DNA of 64,000 nt from Achatina immaculata (lineage: Eukaryota > Mollusca > Gastropoda > Stylommatophora > Achatinidae). The position numbers and the translations under genes were made by a program. The notes below the pieces were generated by a model, which worked only from the letters and a program-made list of their open reading frames with translations, did no database searches and was not told where the DNA came from. The stretch is taken from the NCBI GenBank assembly GCA_009760885.1, contig CM019704.1, forward strand, positions 16,348,429 to 16,412,428. The letters are read 5' to 3'. Below, piece after piece: positions 53,910 through 63,700 of the stretch; position 1 is the first letter of the stretch; every line of letters starts with the position of its first letter.

Positions 53910-55177
53910 CGAGGGGTGATTGATAAGTTCTCGGCATAAAGTACAAATACTTGAAGCACAGTTTTTTATATTATGTGCTTTTGTAGATCAGGTTAATGTA
54001 AGATTAAACACCAAGTTTCAAGAAATTAACTGCATCCAATTTTTTTTACAGGCTACTGAAGTGGTAAGGGGTGGCAGAAATTGAGAAAATGGATAAAATT
54101 TCTAATCGAGCAGTCAATCGCTATCTCTGCATCAAGGGCTTATCTTCGAAGGAGATCCATGAAGATATGGTAGAGACTCTAAGGGAGAGTGCCCCTTCTT
54201 ACAGCACAGTGAAGAAATGGGTAGCTCAATTCAAACATGGAAGGGAGAGTCTGAAAGATGATCCCTATCCAGGAAGACCAAGAACGGTAACCACCGATGA
54301 AATCACCGGCAGAATCCATGACATGATAATGGAGGATCGACTATTAACTGAGCGGTACACTGCTACTGAGTTAGGCATCTCCCAAGAACGTGTTCATGCC
54401 ATTAATCACAATGATCTTCAAATGACAAAGGTCTCTGCTCGATGGGTCCCGAAATTTCTTGGAGCTGATCACAAACGACAGCGTCTCAACATGTCAAGAG
54501 ACAATCTTGCCCATTTTTCTGCAGATCCTGAAAAGTTTATTCAACAATTTGTGACTATGGATGAGACTTTGGTTCATCATTTTCAACCACAAACCAAAGA
54601 ACAGTCAAAGCAGCGGAAACATCATGGATCCCCACCTCCAAAGAAAGCAAGAGTGGTTCTGTCTGCAGGCAAAGTGAAGAAGGTGTGCTATTGGTAGACT
54701 ATCGTCAGAAGGGCAGAACGGTCACCGGGACCTATTACGCTAATCTTGTGAAGTAACTGCGGGTCAAATTGAAGGAAAAGCGTCGAGGGAAATTGACGAG
54801 AGGAGTCATCTTTCATCAAGACAATGCTCCAGTTCACAAGTCGGTGGTGGCAATGGCTGCCATTCATGAATGCTGCTTCCAGCTTCTTGAACATCCTCCT
54901 TATTCCCCAGATTTGGCCCCTTCGGACTATTACCTGTTTACCAAACTCAAAAAGGAGCTCAGTGGTCGCAAAATTTGTTTCAAATGATGACGTCATTCAT
55001 GCTGTGGACCACTTTCTACTAGCACAAGATGTTGACTTATACAAAGAAGGGATGCGTATGCTCCAGGATCTCTGGACTAAGTGCACAAATTTGCGACTAT
55101 GTTGAGAAAGAACCCAAAAAAGTTGTCCACAAATAATCCGTTGTACCTTATGCCGAGAACTTATCAATCACATCTCG
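53910..55177 (+). mobile_element. mariner-type DNA transposon, inactive
   Basis: About 1.27 kb, the usual mariner length. The left terminus GAGGGGTGATTGATAAGTTC continues TCGGCATAAAGTACAA. The right terminus is TTGTACCTTATGCCGAGAAC continuing TTATCAATCACATCTC, an inverted repeat of about 36 bp with a few mismatches. TA follows the right end (CTCG|TA). The expected TA on the left reads CA, so the target duplication is decayed on one side. Confidence 0.92.
54071..55105 (+). pseudogene. mariner transposase, frameshifted
   Basis: The enzyme would cut and paste the element through a DD34D catalytic triad. The N-terminal helix-turn-helix region (RYLCIKGLSSKEIHEDMVE, TVKKWVAQFKHGRESLKDDP) and the linker GRPRTVTTDEI are intact in 54071-54697. 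The first catalytic Asp is in FVTMDET. Near 54690 a short deletion removes the FWD-type segment and shifts the frame. A TAA follows at about 54754. The second Asp (VIFHQDNAPVH) and third (YSPDLAPSDYYLF) are in the next frame. Near 54980 another shift leads to a tail reading NDDVIHAVDHFL. At least three lesions make it non-functional. Confidence 0.92.
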
Positions 55178-55179
55178 TA

Positions 55180-55848
55180 ATTAAGAACTAATGTTACCGC
55201 CACAGGAAACAAACAACTACTTGCGTACCTACACATTCTTACACGCGACACACAGTCGCAGTTCTAACCACTAACTACTCAAGCCATCATTCTCGAGTCA
55301 ACTTCATGCTACCAAATCTCACCATAATCTCTTGACAAATTTTTTTTTTCCTCTCTCTCGAAAAGTCCAGGCAAGTTTTTATTTCCTACTCGACCACACA
55401 AGTCTCACACTTTCTACGTACAAGACATTGTGCACACCTAAGTTAAACATAACACAAGGGGGAATACAATGAAAAGGATAATTAACTGTAGCAAAGAACA
55501 AGAGATTTAATCACCAAACTTTTCTTTACCCTGTTAGCATATTCTGCTGCTCTTTTATTCTGCTCCTTGCATTTCTCTAATGATTTCAACGTTAACTTCT
55601 AGCCCGCTGCAAGCCGTTTAAAACGAGTTACTATATCGAGAAAAGGCGTAATTAGTTCTGTCATTGGAATATTAGGAGTAGAAGTTGAGCAGAAAAACTG
55701 TTCAAACGAAGTTCTTCTGGTGTACTATTCTGACAAGTTCAGGGCGATCAGTTCTAATTCAGTTAATTGCCTTTCCTACAGACTGTAGCGATCATGTTTT
55801 CTTGTTGTGTACCTGTTATTTTCCTTGCCACTTGTTAAATCTATTCAG

Positions 55849-55884
<36 letters not shown>

Positions 55885-56000
55885 CCTCTCTCTTCCCCCA
55901 CCCCCAATCCCCCTTCCTCTCGACTCGATTATATTCTTCACAACTGGAGATTTCCAGATTACCTAGTTCTCAAATTTCAGTCTTTCTCATGACTATGTCT
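55180..56000. other. intron or flanking sequence with a (TC)n tract
   Basis: A TCTCTC tract at 55852-55890 followed by C-rich pyrimidines. Nothing else recognised. Confidence 0.45.
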
Positions 56001-56004
56001 AATT

Positions 56005-56182
56005 TCAATCATTCTAATGATGTCTACTTTCAGTCATTCTAATGATGTCTACTTTCAGTCATTCTAATGATGTCTACTTTCAGTCATTCTAATGATGTCT
56101 AATTTCAGTCATTCTAATGATGTCTACTTTCAGTCATTCTAATGATATGTCTACTTTCAGTCATTCTAATGATATGTCTAAT
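56005..56182. repeat. minisatellite, 25-bp unit, 7 copies
   Basis: Copies of TTTCAGTCATTCTAATGATG with TCTAC. The last two carry GATATGTCTAC. Confidence 0.93.
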
Positions 56183-56391
56183 TTCATGCCACAAATGCCC
56201 TTCTGTGTTTGTTGTAGCCAGTTGTCGCTGTTTTGCAGCTTCTTCATTTTTGTAAAAAAAATTTTTTTTAATGTGATCTGGTTGTCCAGGCTGACATCTT
56301 TCTTCACAACAACGCCCTGTCACCTTCAGTTTGTTCTATGCGTTTATTTACTGTGCAAAATCTCACAAGCATAGAACTATATTACTGGCTT

Positions 56392-57258
56392 CTTCTTCTT
56401 CGTTCGCATCTACCACCAAGATCGCTCCATGATCCAACTGAGTTTACTCCTGTGGTCCTTGATTGGTCCTGTGGTCCCCGAGAGGGCCACAAGAGATCCC
56501 CAAGAGGACCACGTGAGGTTCAGAGTATCACAGGGCTTGTGCCTGTATTCTCGGTGGGTTGCAGAAGCAGGATTGCGTGATACCGTGGTTTTCGTTGCAC
56601 CAGTTTAATCTAGAGTTGGACTTTCTCACCGGAAAACCTCGACGTGTTTTGGATATCCGTATATCCCCGCCGGGTGAGAGGTGGTTGCCCATCTAGTCCA
56701 GTGTTGGACTTTCTCACCGGAAAACCTCAGCGTGATTAGGATACACACACATCCCCGCCGGGTGAGAGGTGGTTGCCTATCTAGACTGCACTGGTCCGGT
56801 GTCTCGGACTTCAGCATTTTGTGGTCGTGCTGCTACCCTTCCTAGTTGTGACCAGGACGTAGCTTTTGTCTAGGGGGACGAATCCTCTAGTAAGTTTCAC
56901 CCTTGGGTTAAGCTGGTTTAGGCGTATTATCCCAGTATGGGCGCATTTAGGACGTATTCGACCTCTAGAGCGGAGGATTCATGACATGAGTAGTCACCTC
57001 TGGGTTAAGCCGGTTAAAGGGATATTTCACCAGAATGAGTGTATGTCGGACGTGGCCGGCCTCTAGAGCGGAGGTGCCGTGGTATGAGTAGTTCTCGTCG
57101 TGAGACTACTGAACATACCGATTAATCTTCACTTTATCCGTTCCATCACATTTTCACATCGGTGCCGCACGGCAACCCTAATTGCTTTTCGCAGTTTGTT
57201 CATTGGCCGGGAGGAGTTTCACCCCACGCGCGGCAGACAAAGAATCTCGTCAATAGTG
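56392..57258 (-). mobile_element. full-length non-autonomous retroelement of the AAG-tail family, 867 bp
   Basis: It is flanked by perfect 14-bp duplications TATATTACTGGCTT (56378-56391 and 57259-57272). On the minus strand the 3' end is TGGTGGTAGATGCGAACGAA followed by (GAA)n. The GCGAACGAAG tail equals the 3' end of the LINE at 40733-44998. The 3' half matches 22755-22990 and 62661-62926. The 5' half has two internal duplications: an ~87-bp unit with CACCTCTCACCCGGCGGGGA and TTTTCCGGTGAGAAAGTCC, and a ~140-bp unit with CCTCCGCTCTAGAGG. No open frame of note. No tRNA-like head is evident. Confidence 0.88.
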
Positions 57259-57325
57259 TATATTACTGGCTTGATACAAAACTAATATCCTTTTCTTACA
57301 TCACACTCCTTAAACTGCTAACATG

Positions 57326-57590
57326 AGGGTGAGTCTTGCTATTGCTACTACTACTGCTACTACTACTACTACTGCTAGTGCTACTACTACTGCTACTACT
57401 GTTACTGCTACAACTACTGCTACTACTACTACTACTACTTCTGCTACTGCTACTGCTGTTACTACTGCTACTAGTTTTATTTTTTTTTTACTACTACTAC
57501 TACTAGAACTACTACTACTACTATTACTACTGCTGCTGCTATAATCATTATTATTATTATTATCATTATTATTATTATTATTATTCAAAC
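57326..57590. repeat. (TAC)n/(TGC)n and (ATT)n microsatellite
   Basis: Imperfect CTACTACTGCTACTACT repeats for about 215 bp, then TTATTATTATTATCATT to 57585. Confidence 0.96.
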
Positions 57591-57865
57591 CAGATGTATC
57601 CAGAGTACAAACATAAAACTATAAACAACTGCCCCAGGAGGGCGGACGCTGGCGCCGCAATCAAAGGGATATAACCGCAGATTTTTTTCCAGCACGACAG
57701 ACGCTGAGTAGATGGAGCCAGTAAATATCGTGCACACGCGTTAAACGCTTTTTTTTTTTAATCAAGATTACATGGTGCACGTTTTCTATTATACATTTTA
57801 TAGGCGCAGAAATGATAACCTGCAAGGATTTTAAAAAAATAAACAACAAATTTTGCAGTTCCTTT

Positions 57866-57950
57866 TCAATGGTAGCTTAGATGTGAAACGACTGCCGTAT
57901 GAACAAAATATCCCAGGTTCAAGTCCCAGATGGCGGTGCCTGAGTTTTGG
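57866..57950 (+). repeat. tRNA-like SINE head
   Basis: GGTAGCTTAGATGTGAAACG resembles box A and its surroundings, and CAGGTTCAAGTCCCAGATGG carries a good box B (GGTTCAAGTCC). The body is not obviously shared with other copies. A decayed tRNA gene is less likely because no clover-leaf closes. Confidence 0.5.
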
Positions 57951-58145
57951 GTTCTCTTCTGCGAGATGATTTTTCCGTCGCTGAAGCACAAAGAGATGAT
58001 ATAAGAAGAATGGATGACATTTCTAAAACAAAAGATATGGAGAAAAGAGTAAAATAACAATCGCACAGCCGACATAAACAAATGAGACAAACAGAAACTG
58101 AACAAAAGTGTTCAGTGAGTTACGCGGGCTATCACTCGTCAACCC

Positions 58146-58490
58146 AGGACTCAAACAAGCCCAGAAAACTGCCACGACTCAAACAAGCCCAGAAAACTGC
58201 CACGACTCAAACAAGCCCAGAAAACTGCCACGACTCAAACAAGCCCACAAAACTGCCACGACTCAAACAAGCCCAGAAAACTGCCACGACTCAAACAAGC
58301 CCACAAAACTGCCACGACTCAAACAAGCCCACAAAACTGCCACGACTCAAACAAGCCCACAAAACTGCCACGACTCAAACAAGCCCACAAAACTGCCACG
58401 ACTCAAACAAGCCCACAAAACTGCCACGACTCAAACAAGCCCACAAAACTGCCACGACTCAAACAAGCCCACAAAACTGCCACGACTTAT
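58146..58490. repeat. minisatellite, 28-bp unit, 12 copies
   Basis: Copies of ACTCAAACAAGCCCACAAAA with CTGCCACG; some have CCCAGAAAA. Because 28 is not a multiple of three, every frame walks through the unit, yet two frames remain stop-free (147 and 185 codons). Neither is a gene. Confidence 0.95.
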
Positions 58491-58563
58491 CATTCAAGTT
58501 TTTAACAGCAGGTTCCATCATTTAAAACCGAATAAAATTCGTTTATTTTCCCCGACCCTCCGA

Positions 58564-58607
58564 AAAAAACAAACAAACAAACAAACAAACAAACAAACAA
58601 ACAAACT
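58564..58607. repeat. (CAAA)n microsatellite
   Basis: About 11 AAAC repeats. Confidence 0.95.
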
Positions 58608-58906
58608 TCTGCGGCAGACTTGTGGGCCCTTCGAGGCCCACCAGCGTACAACGGCACACTGTTAGCTCCCGAGACTTGTAAGTGTTTTTTTTTCCTGGTT
58701 CTTTGTTCTGGAAAATTCGAAGTCCTCAAGTGCTCTTGTTATCAACGGGTACTTGACTAAACAGTTTTCCACTCTTCCACAGAGCGCCCTCTACCTCACA
58801 ATATTATCTCTCGCGCTGCCTCTCGGGGAGGCCGTCATCCAGAACAAACACACCTCACTAGAGACACCAGCCAAACCTGGCAACTTTCTCTCATACCGTA
58901 CCAGTG

Positions 58907-59258
58907 TTCTTTTAACTGGAAACTACGAGGTTCTGGTACGGTAAAGTAAGAGAACAAATATTGTAGGATTAAACCTCGAAAAAATGGCATTGTGTGTTCC
59001 CTTTACTTCAACAAATCCAAACTGTTCATCTGCTATTTCCATTTTTATCTTTTTTCCTTGTTCATGGGGTGCTAGTTGGTTAAGTTGATAGTACGCTGTT
59101 CTCTCGTGGCTTGACGGCTGCTCGTCCTACCGGAGTCCGTGTTCGAATCCCAGGTAATTCTCTTGTGATTTTTCTTTCTCTCACGTCTCACTAAAGTGCT
59201 TTGTCTACGATTTTTTCGAGGTTTAATCCTACAATATTTGTTCTCTTCTTTTAACTGG
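58907..59258. mobile_element. fold-back structure with 13-bp direct repeats and a tRNA-like core
   Basis: Perfect 38-nt inverted arms lie at 58948-58985 (starting AAGAGAACAAATATTGTAGG) and 59210-59247 (ending CCTACAATATTTGTTCTCTT). The direct repeat TTCTTTTAACTGG sits at 58907-58919 and 59246-59258. The 224-bp loop contains a tRNA-like SINE head: CTAGTTGGTTAAG (box A-like) and GTTCGAATCCC (box B). An extra 11-nt inverted pair, TACCGTACCAG and CTGGTACGGTA, straddles the left direct repeat. Confidence 0.7.
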
Positions 59259-59259
59259 G

Positions 59260-59730
59260 GGTATCCATAGCCCCCCTTCCCCCCGTGATATTTTTTCAGG
59301 GGGTGGGGGGGGGGGTAAGAAAGGGCTCCACCAACTTACAAAATTTGTCAGAGGTCCTGCCAGGGTATAGAACCACGTGATCGGGGTGTGGGGACTCCAT
59401 ATTCCTGACCGTACAAAAATAACAAAAGATCTCACTAGCTGTCTGTGGCTAGCACGTGTCGTTTTCTACAATTAAATATGGCAACACAAATCTTCTTCCT
59501 CATCTTCTTTCCCCCTCCCCCCTTCTTTCGACATTCGCAAGAAGTTTAGTTGAATAAACCTTGAAGGACGAGATGTACAAATCTTTTTTTTTCAAGCTGT
59601 TATTTTCGCAACTATCTGTAGGTAAATAAGACCCAAACTATGGACATATTCTGTGACCTTCTCCGTACCTTGTCACTCTTCTGCAGTCCAGCGAATGGAG
59701 GGTACGGATACATATTGGGGAATTCATTGG
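59260..59730. other. unrecognised sequence with C/G runs
   Basis: GGGGGTGGGGGGGGGGG-type run at 59299-59316. No coding support. Confidence 0.45.
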
Positions 59731-59734
59731 AATG

Positions 59735-59975
59735 GAGGTGAGGGGAGGAGGGACCTGTAATTATAACAAAGTTGATGGGAGGAGGGATCTGTAATCATGA
59801 TAAGGTTGATGGGAGGAGGGATCTGTAATCATGATAAGGTTGATGGAAGGAGGGATCTGTAATCATAATAAGGTTGATGGGAGAAGGGGCCTGTAATCAT
59901 GATAAGGTTGATGGGAGAAGGGGTCTGTAATCATAATAAGGTTGATGGGAGAGGGGGCCTGATATCATGATAAGG
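59735..59975. repeat. minisatellite, 34-bp unit, 7 copies
   Basis: Copies contain GGTTGATGGGAGGAGGGATC followed by TGTAATCATGATAA. Confidence 0.93.
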
Positions 59976-59979
59976 TTAG

Positions 59980-60530
59980 GAAAAAACAAACTGTTATACA
60001 GTATGCCCTGAAAGTCCCACAGAAATCTTTCCAGCAGAGGGCGTACTATTCCTTGTTCTTCAGAAATCAGAATCCGGCATCGTCATTTTCAGGACAGTCC
60101 TATACATGCTTCACCCCAACATCAACTGAAGTGTTTGTCTACTAATAGTTCCTGTCAAATGTTGGTTGTTGATTATACGTTTTCTCCCACAAAGTTCAGA
60201 TTTACTGCCAGCATCCTTCCTCTGTCTTAACGTCATTAGTCTCTGTAAATGCATTTTGTCCATCCATTCCTTCTCCTAATCCTTTTCAAAACGGCCTTCG
60301 CAATGTCCTCCTTGTCCATTCTCAGCCTGCCTTGTATTTCAGCCTGCCTTTCATTCTCAGCCTGCCTTGTATTTCAGCCTGTCCAGCCAGTCTGTGAGCC
60401 AATTCATTTCCATGCACACCCGCATGCCCTGGACAGAAGATCTACGTTGATCCCTTCACATGCGATTGTCCCAGCAGGTCCACCTATTCTCTTAGAAGAA
60501 AATTTTATCTCAGTCTTCCCTAGCATGCTC
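59980..60530. other. unrecognised sequence with a short repeat
   Basis: CAGCCTGCCTTGTATTTCAG occurs twice near 60324-60380. No exon recognised on the minus strand. Confidence 0.4.
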
Positions 60531-60535
60531 TGTTT

Positions 60536-60800
60536 TTCCGTCACAACAACACCACGACACAATCTGAGTCCGTCACAACACTACCATGACACACTCTGTG
60601 AGTCCGTCACAACAACACCATGACACACTCTGTGAGTCAGTCACAACACCACCATAACATACTCTGTGAGTCCGTCACAACAACACCACGACACACTCTG
60701 TGAGTCCGTCACAACAACACCACGACACACTCTGTGAGTCCCTCACAACAACACCACCATGACACACACTGTGAGTTCGTCACAACAACACCACGAGACA
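60536..60800. repeat. minisatellite, 34-bp unit, ~8 copies
   Basis: Copies contain GTCACAACAACACCACGACA followed by CACTCTGTGAGTCC. Confidence 0.93.
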
Positions 60801-61140
60801 CATCCTGATTTGCTCGTACCTGCCACCCAATGTTGGGCACATAAACGTTCCATGTGAGGTTTCCTTAGCCACAAACTAATCTACTCAACGCGATAAGTGG
60901 TCTACATATATCCGATAACAGCAATACCGATTTATTTCAATTTTATCATTTTGATAACTTTACTCATCAGCCCTGATTGTCTATTTAGTTATTTGTGGTT
61001 ATTAAACAATGCCGTGTCAATACGATTTATCCTACTGCAGGCAGGGCGAGGAAAACTAACAAAAACAATCAAGTTTTCTGGAACTTGGTTTGGGAGGTGA
61101 ACAGCGGACAACTGACAAACAATTCTGCAGGCAGGCAAGC
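60801..61140. other. unrecognised sequence
   Basis: AT-rich, no coding support. Confidence 0.4.
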
Positions 61141-61144
61141 AGGC

Positions 61145-61230
<86 letters not shown>

Positions 61231-61238
61231 GACACATC

Positions 61239-61271
<33 letters not shown>
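61129..61271. repeat. (GATA)n then (GACA)n microsatellites
   Basis: About 20 AGAT repeats from 61145 to 61229, a short spacer, then about 8 GACA repeats from 61240. Tyr/Leu/Ser/Ile frames on the minus strand are artefacts. Confidence 0.97.
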
Positions 61272-61446
61272 TGCCGAAATACCAACATTCCACGTCCCCA
61301 GAACATTTAAGCCAAAGACCTGCCTTTTTCTGCAGCAATTATCCACTACCGTTTAGTTTCATCCGCGCGTTGCTAAAAATGAAACTCGCAGGAATGCAAA
61401 AGGTGAGCACATTTCGAGCTAAACTGACACACCGCTTGAGCTAAGC

Positions 61447-61487
61447 TGGGGGGAGGGGGGCTGTAGGGGGGTTTTGGGGGAGGGGGT
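61447..61487 (+). other. G-quadruplex candidate
   Basis: Five G-tracts of 5-6 bases separated by A, CTGTA, TTTT and A on the plus strand (61448-61486). This satisfies the usual four-tract, short-loop rule. It lies on the template strand if the host gene extends this far. Confidence 0.7.
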
Positions 61488-61489
61488 TA

Positions 61490-62420
61490 AGAAAAATCTC
61501 CTTGGTTGTTGTGTTTACCTTCTCATCTGCCATAAACTTGTAGCGATGCCATTTCTTTTTTTGTTATGATCGAATTTGTCAACTTGTCGCTAGGGAGTCC
61601 CGGAGAAACATGAGAGTCGGCCCCCAACATTATCGGTTTGATAAACAAACATCGACGTCTGGCTTGCCTGCCGTTTTTCGCTTCTCTCAGCATTGGCATG
61701 TCAGCGATACTGCACGTTGTTTATATTATGCTGTTAACAAGCAGCGCTACATTTCCAGACATTTTGTTGCTCTCCGTCGTTTTTATCGAGTGCTTATTTG
61801 TTCTTCTTTTACTTCTCTTCTACGTCATCTTCCCCCCCCCCCCCTCTTCAAACCAGTTCAAGAGATCAAAGGCCAAACCGGGATTAAAACAAGCTTCCCT
61901 GGCTCAAAATAGAAGATTGACGTGAAAGTTATAAACGACCAGGAATATTTATGGCGGCAATTGTGGAAGCAACAGGCCCCCAATCAGTTCAAACGGAAAC
62001 AGTGACAATTCTGGATACTGTATTTAAGAAATAAGTAGAACATTCAACCAAGTTCCTGGGAATGAAGCAGATATTAGGGCCAACGAGCCGGAACTGATTA
62101 AAGACCCCCCCCCCCTTTTGATACTTCCTCTCGGAGCCCCTAAAGCCTGATTGAAGGGCTTCTTCTGGCATAAATCGATGTGCCCCTTCTAGCTGGTGAC
62201 GCCGATAGAAAAATCTGATCTCTGCGTTCGTTCATGGAACTAAAGAAATTTAACGCATTCTGAAATCAGCGCCTGGTGTTTCAAGTCTTTCGCCCAGGAT
62301 TTTCTCTGCAGAAAATTCAAGTTCAGAAAGCAAGGAAGACTGACAACCAAGCAAAAGAAAGAAAATATATATTAAAAGTAACAAGTGTTGCAGTGGCAGT
62401 GTCACACAACTAGGAATGTT
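61490..62420. other. unrecognised sequence
   Basis: C-runs at 61832-61844 and 62106-62116. Frames at 61610-61925 have no family resemblance. Confidence 0.4.
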
Positions 62421-62426
62421 CAAAGC

Positions 62427-62660
62427 ACAAAACCACAACAACATAAGTGAAATCATTACAAAGATTACACAAAACCACAACAATATAAGTGAAATCACTA
62501 CAAAAATTACACAAAACCACAACAATATAAGTGAAATCACTACACAAATTACACAAAACCACAATATAAGTGAAATCACTACACAAATTACACAAAACCA
62601 CAACAATATAAGTGAAATCACTAAAAAAAATTACACACAACCACAACAATATAAGTGAGA
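62427..62660. repeat. minisatellite, ~41-bp unit, 5-6 copies, invaded by a retroelement
   Basis: Copies contain AAAACCACAACAATATAAGT followed by GAAATCACTACAAAAATTAC. The array sequence ACTACAAAAATTACA resumes at 62926 after the inserted element. Confidence 0.92.
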
Positions 62661-62926
62661 GGTCTTCCGGTGAGAAAGTCCAACCCTAGACTAAACTGGT
62701 GCAATGAAAACCACGGTGTCACGCAATCCCGCTTCTGAGACCCACCAAGAATACAGGCTAAAGCCCTGTGATACTCTGAACCCCTTGTGGTCCTCACGTG
62801 GATCTCGTGTGGTCCTTTTGGGGACCACACAGGAGATCACGGGACCTAACGAGGACCACAGGCGTAAATTCAGTAGGATCACAGTGCGATTTTGGTGGTA
62901 GAAGCGAACGAAGAAGAAGAAGAAGA
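62661..62926 (+). mobile_element. short non-autonomous retroelement (AAG-tail family), copy 3
   Basis: It runs from CCGGTGAGAAAGTCCAACCC to TGGTGGTAGAAGCGAACGAA and (GAA)n. It matches 22755-22990 and the 3' half of 56392-57258, in the opposite orientation. It sits inside the 41-bp array; a target-site duplication could not be separated from the repeat sequence. Confidence 0.85.
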
Positions 62927-63083
62927 CTACAAAAATTACATTATCAAGGCACCGCCTCATTTTGACCATGTAGTTATCTCAGATTCCCTCTCTTTTTCCT
63001 CCTCAATTTGGCGCCCTCCTCCCACATCATGAAAATTACGCGAACACAGTAACACCAAATCAAACGGGACAAAGTTCTAAAAC

Positions 63084-63700
63084 TATATCATGACTACCAG
63101 TGGCAAAGTTCTAAAACTTTATATCATGACTACCAGTGGCAAAGCTCTAAAACTAAATGACAATCTTTATATCACTACCAGTGGCAAAGTTCTAAAACTT
63201 TATATCACGACTACCAGTGGTAAAGTTCTAAAACTTTATATCACGACTACCAGTGGCAAAGTTCTAAAACTTTATATCACGACTACCAGTGGCAAAGTTC
63301 TAAAACTTTATATCACGACTACCAGTGGCAAAGTTCTAAAACTTTATATCACGACTACCAGTGGCAAAGTTCTAAAACTTTATATCACGACTACCAGTGG
63401 CAAAGTTCTAAAACTTTATATCATGACTACCAGTGGCAAAGTTCTAAAACTTTATATCATGACTACCAGTGGCAAAGTTCTAAAACTTTATATCACGACT
63501 ACCAGTGGCAAAGTTCTAAAACTTTATATCACGACTACCAGTGGCAAAGTTCTAAAACTTTATATCATGACTACCAGTGGCAAAGTTCTAAAACTTTATA
63601 TCATGACTACCAGTGGCAAAGTTCTAAAACTTTATATCACGACTACCAGTGGCAAAGTTCTAAAACTGAACGACAATCTTTATATCATGACTATCAGGAA
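63084..63700. repeat. minisatellite, 36-bp unit, ~17 copies
   Basis: Copies contain TATATCACGACTACCAGTGG followed by CAAAGTTCTAAAACTT, with ATCATGAC variants in groups. The period is divisible by three and stop-free, giving a 206-codon frame on the plus strand that is not a gene. Confidence 0.95.

Noticed and set aside
58082..58665. 147- and 185-codon frames rich in Thr, Lys and Pro
   Set aside because: A 28-bp tandem repeat with no stop. Overlapping frames are equally open.
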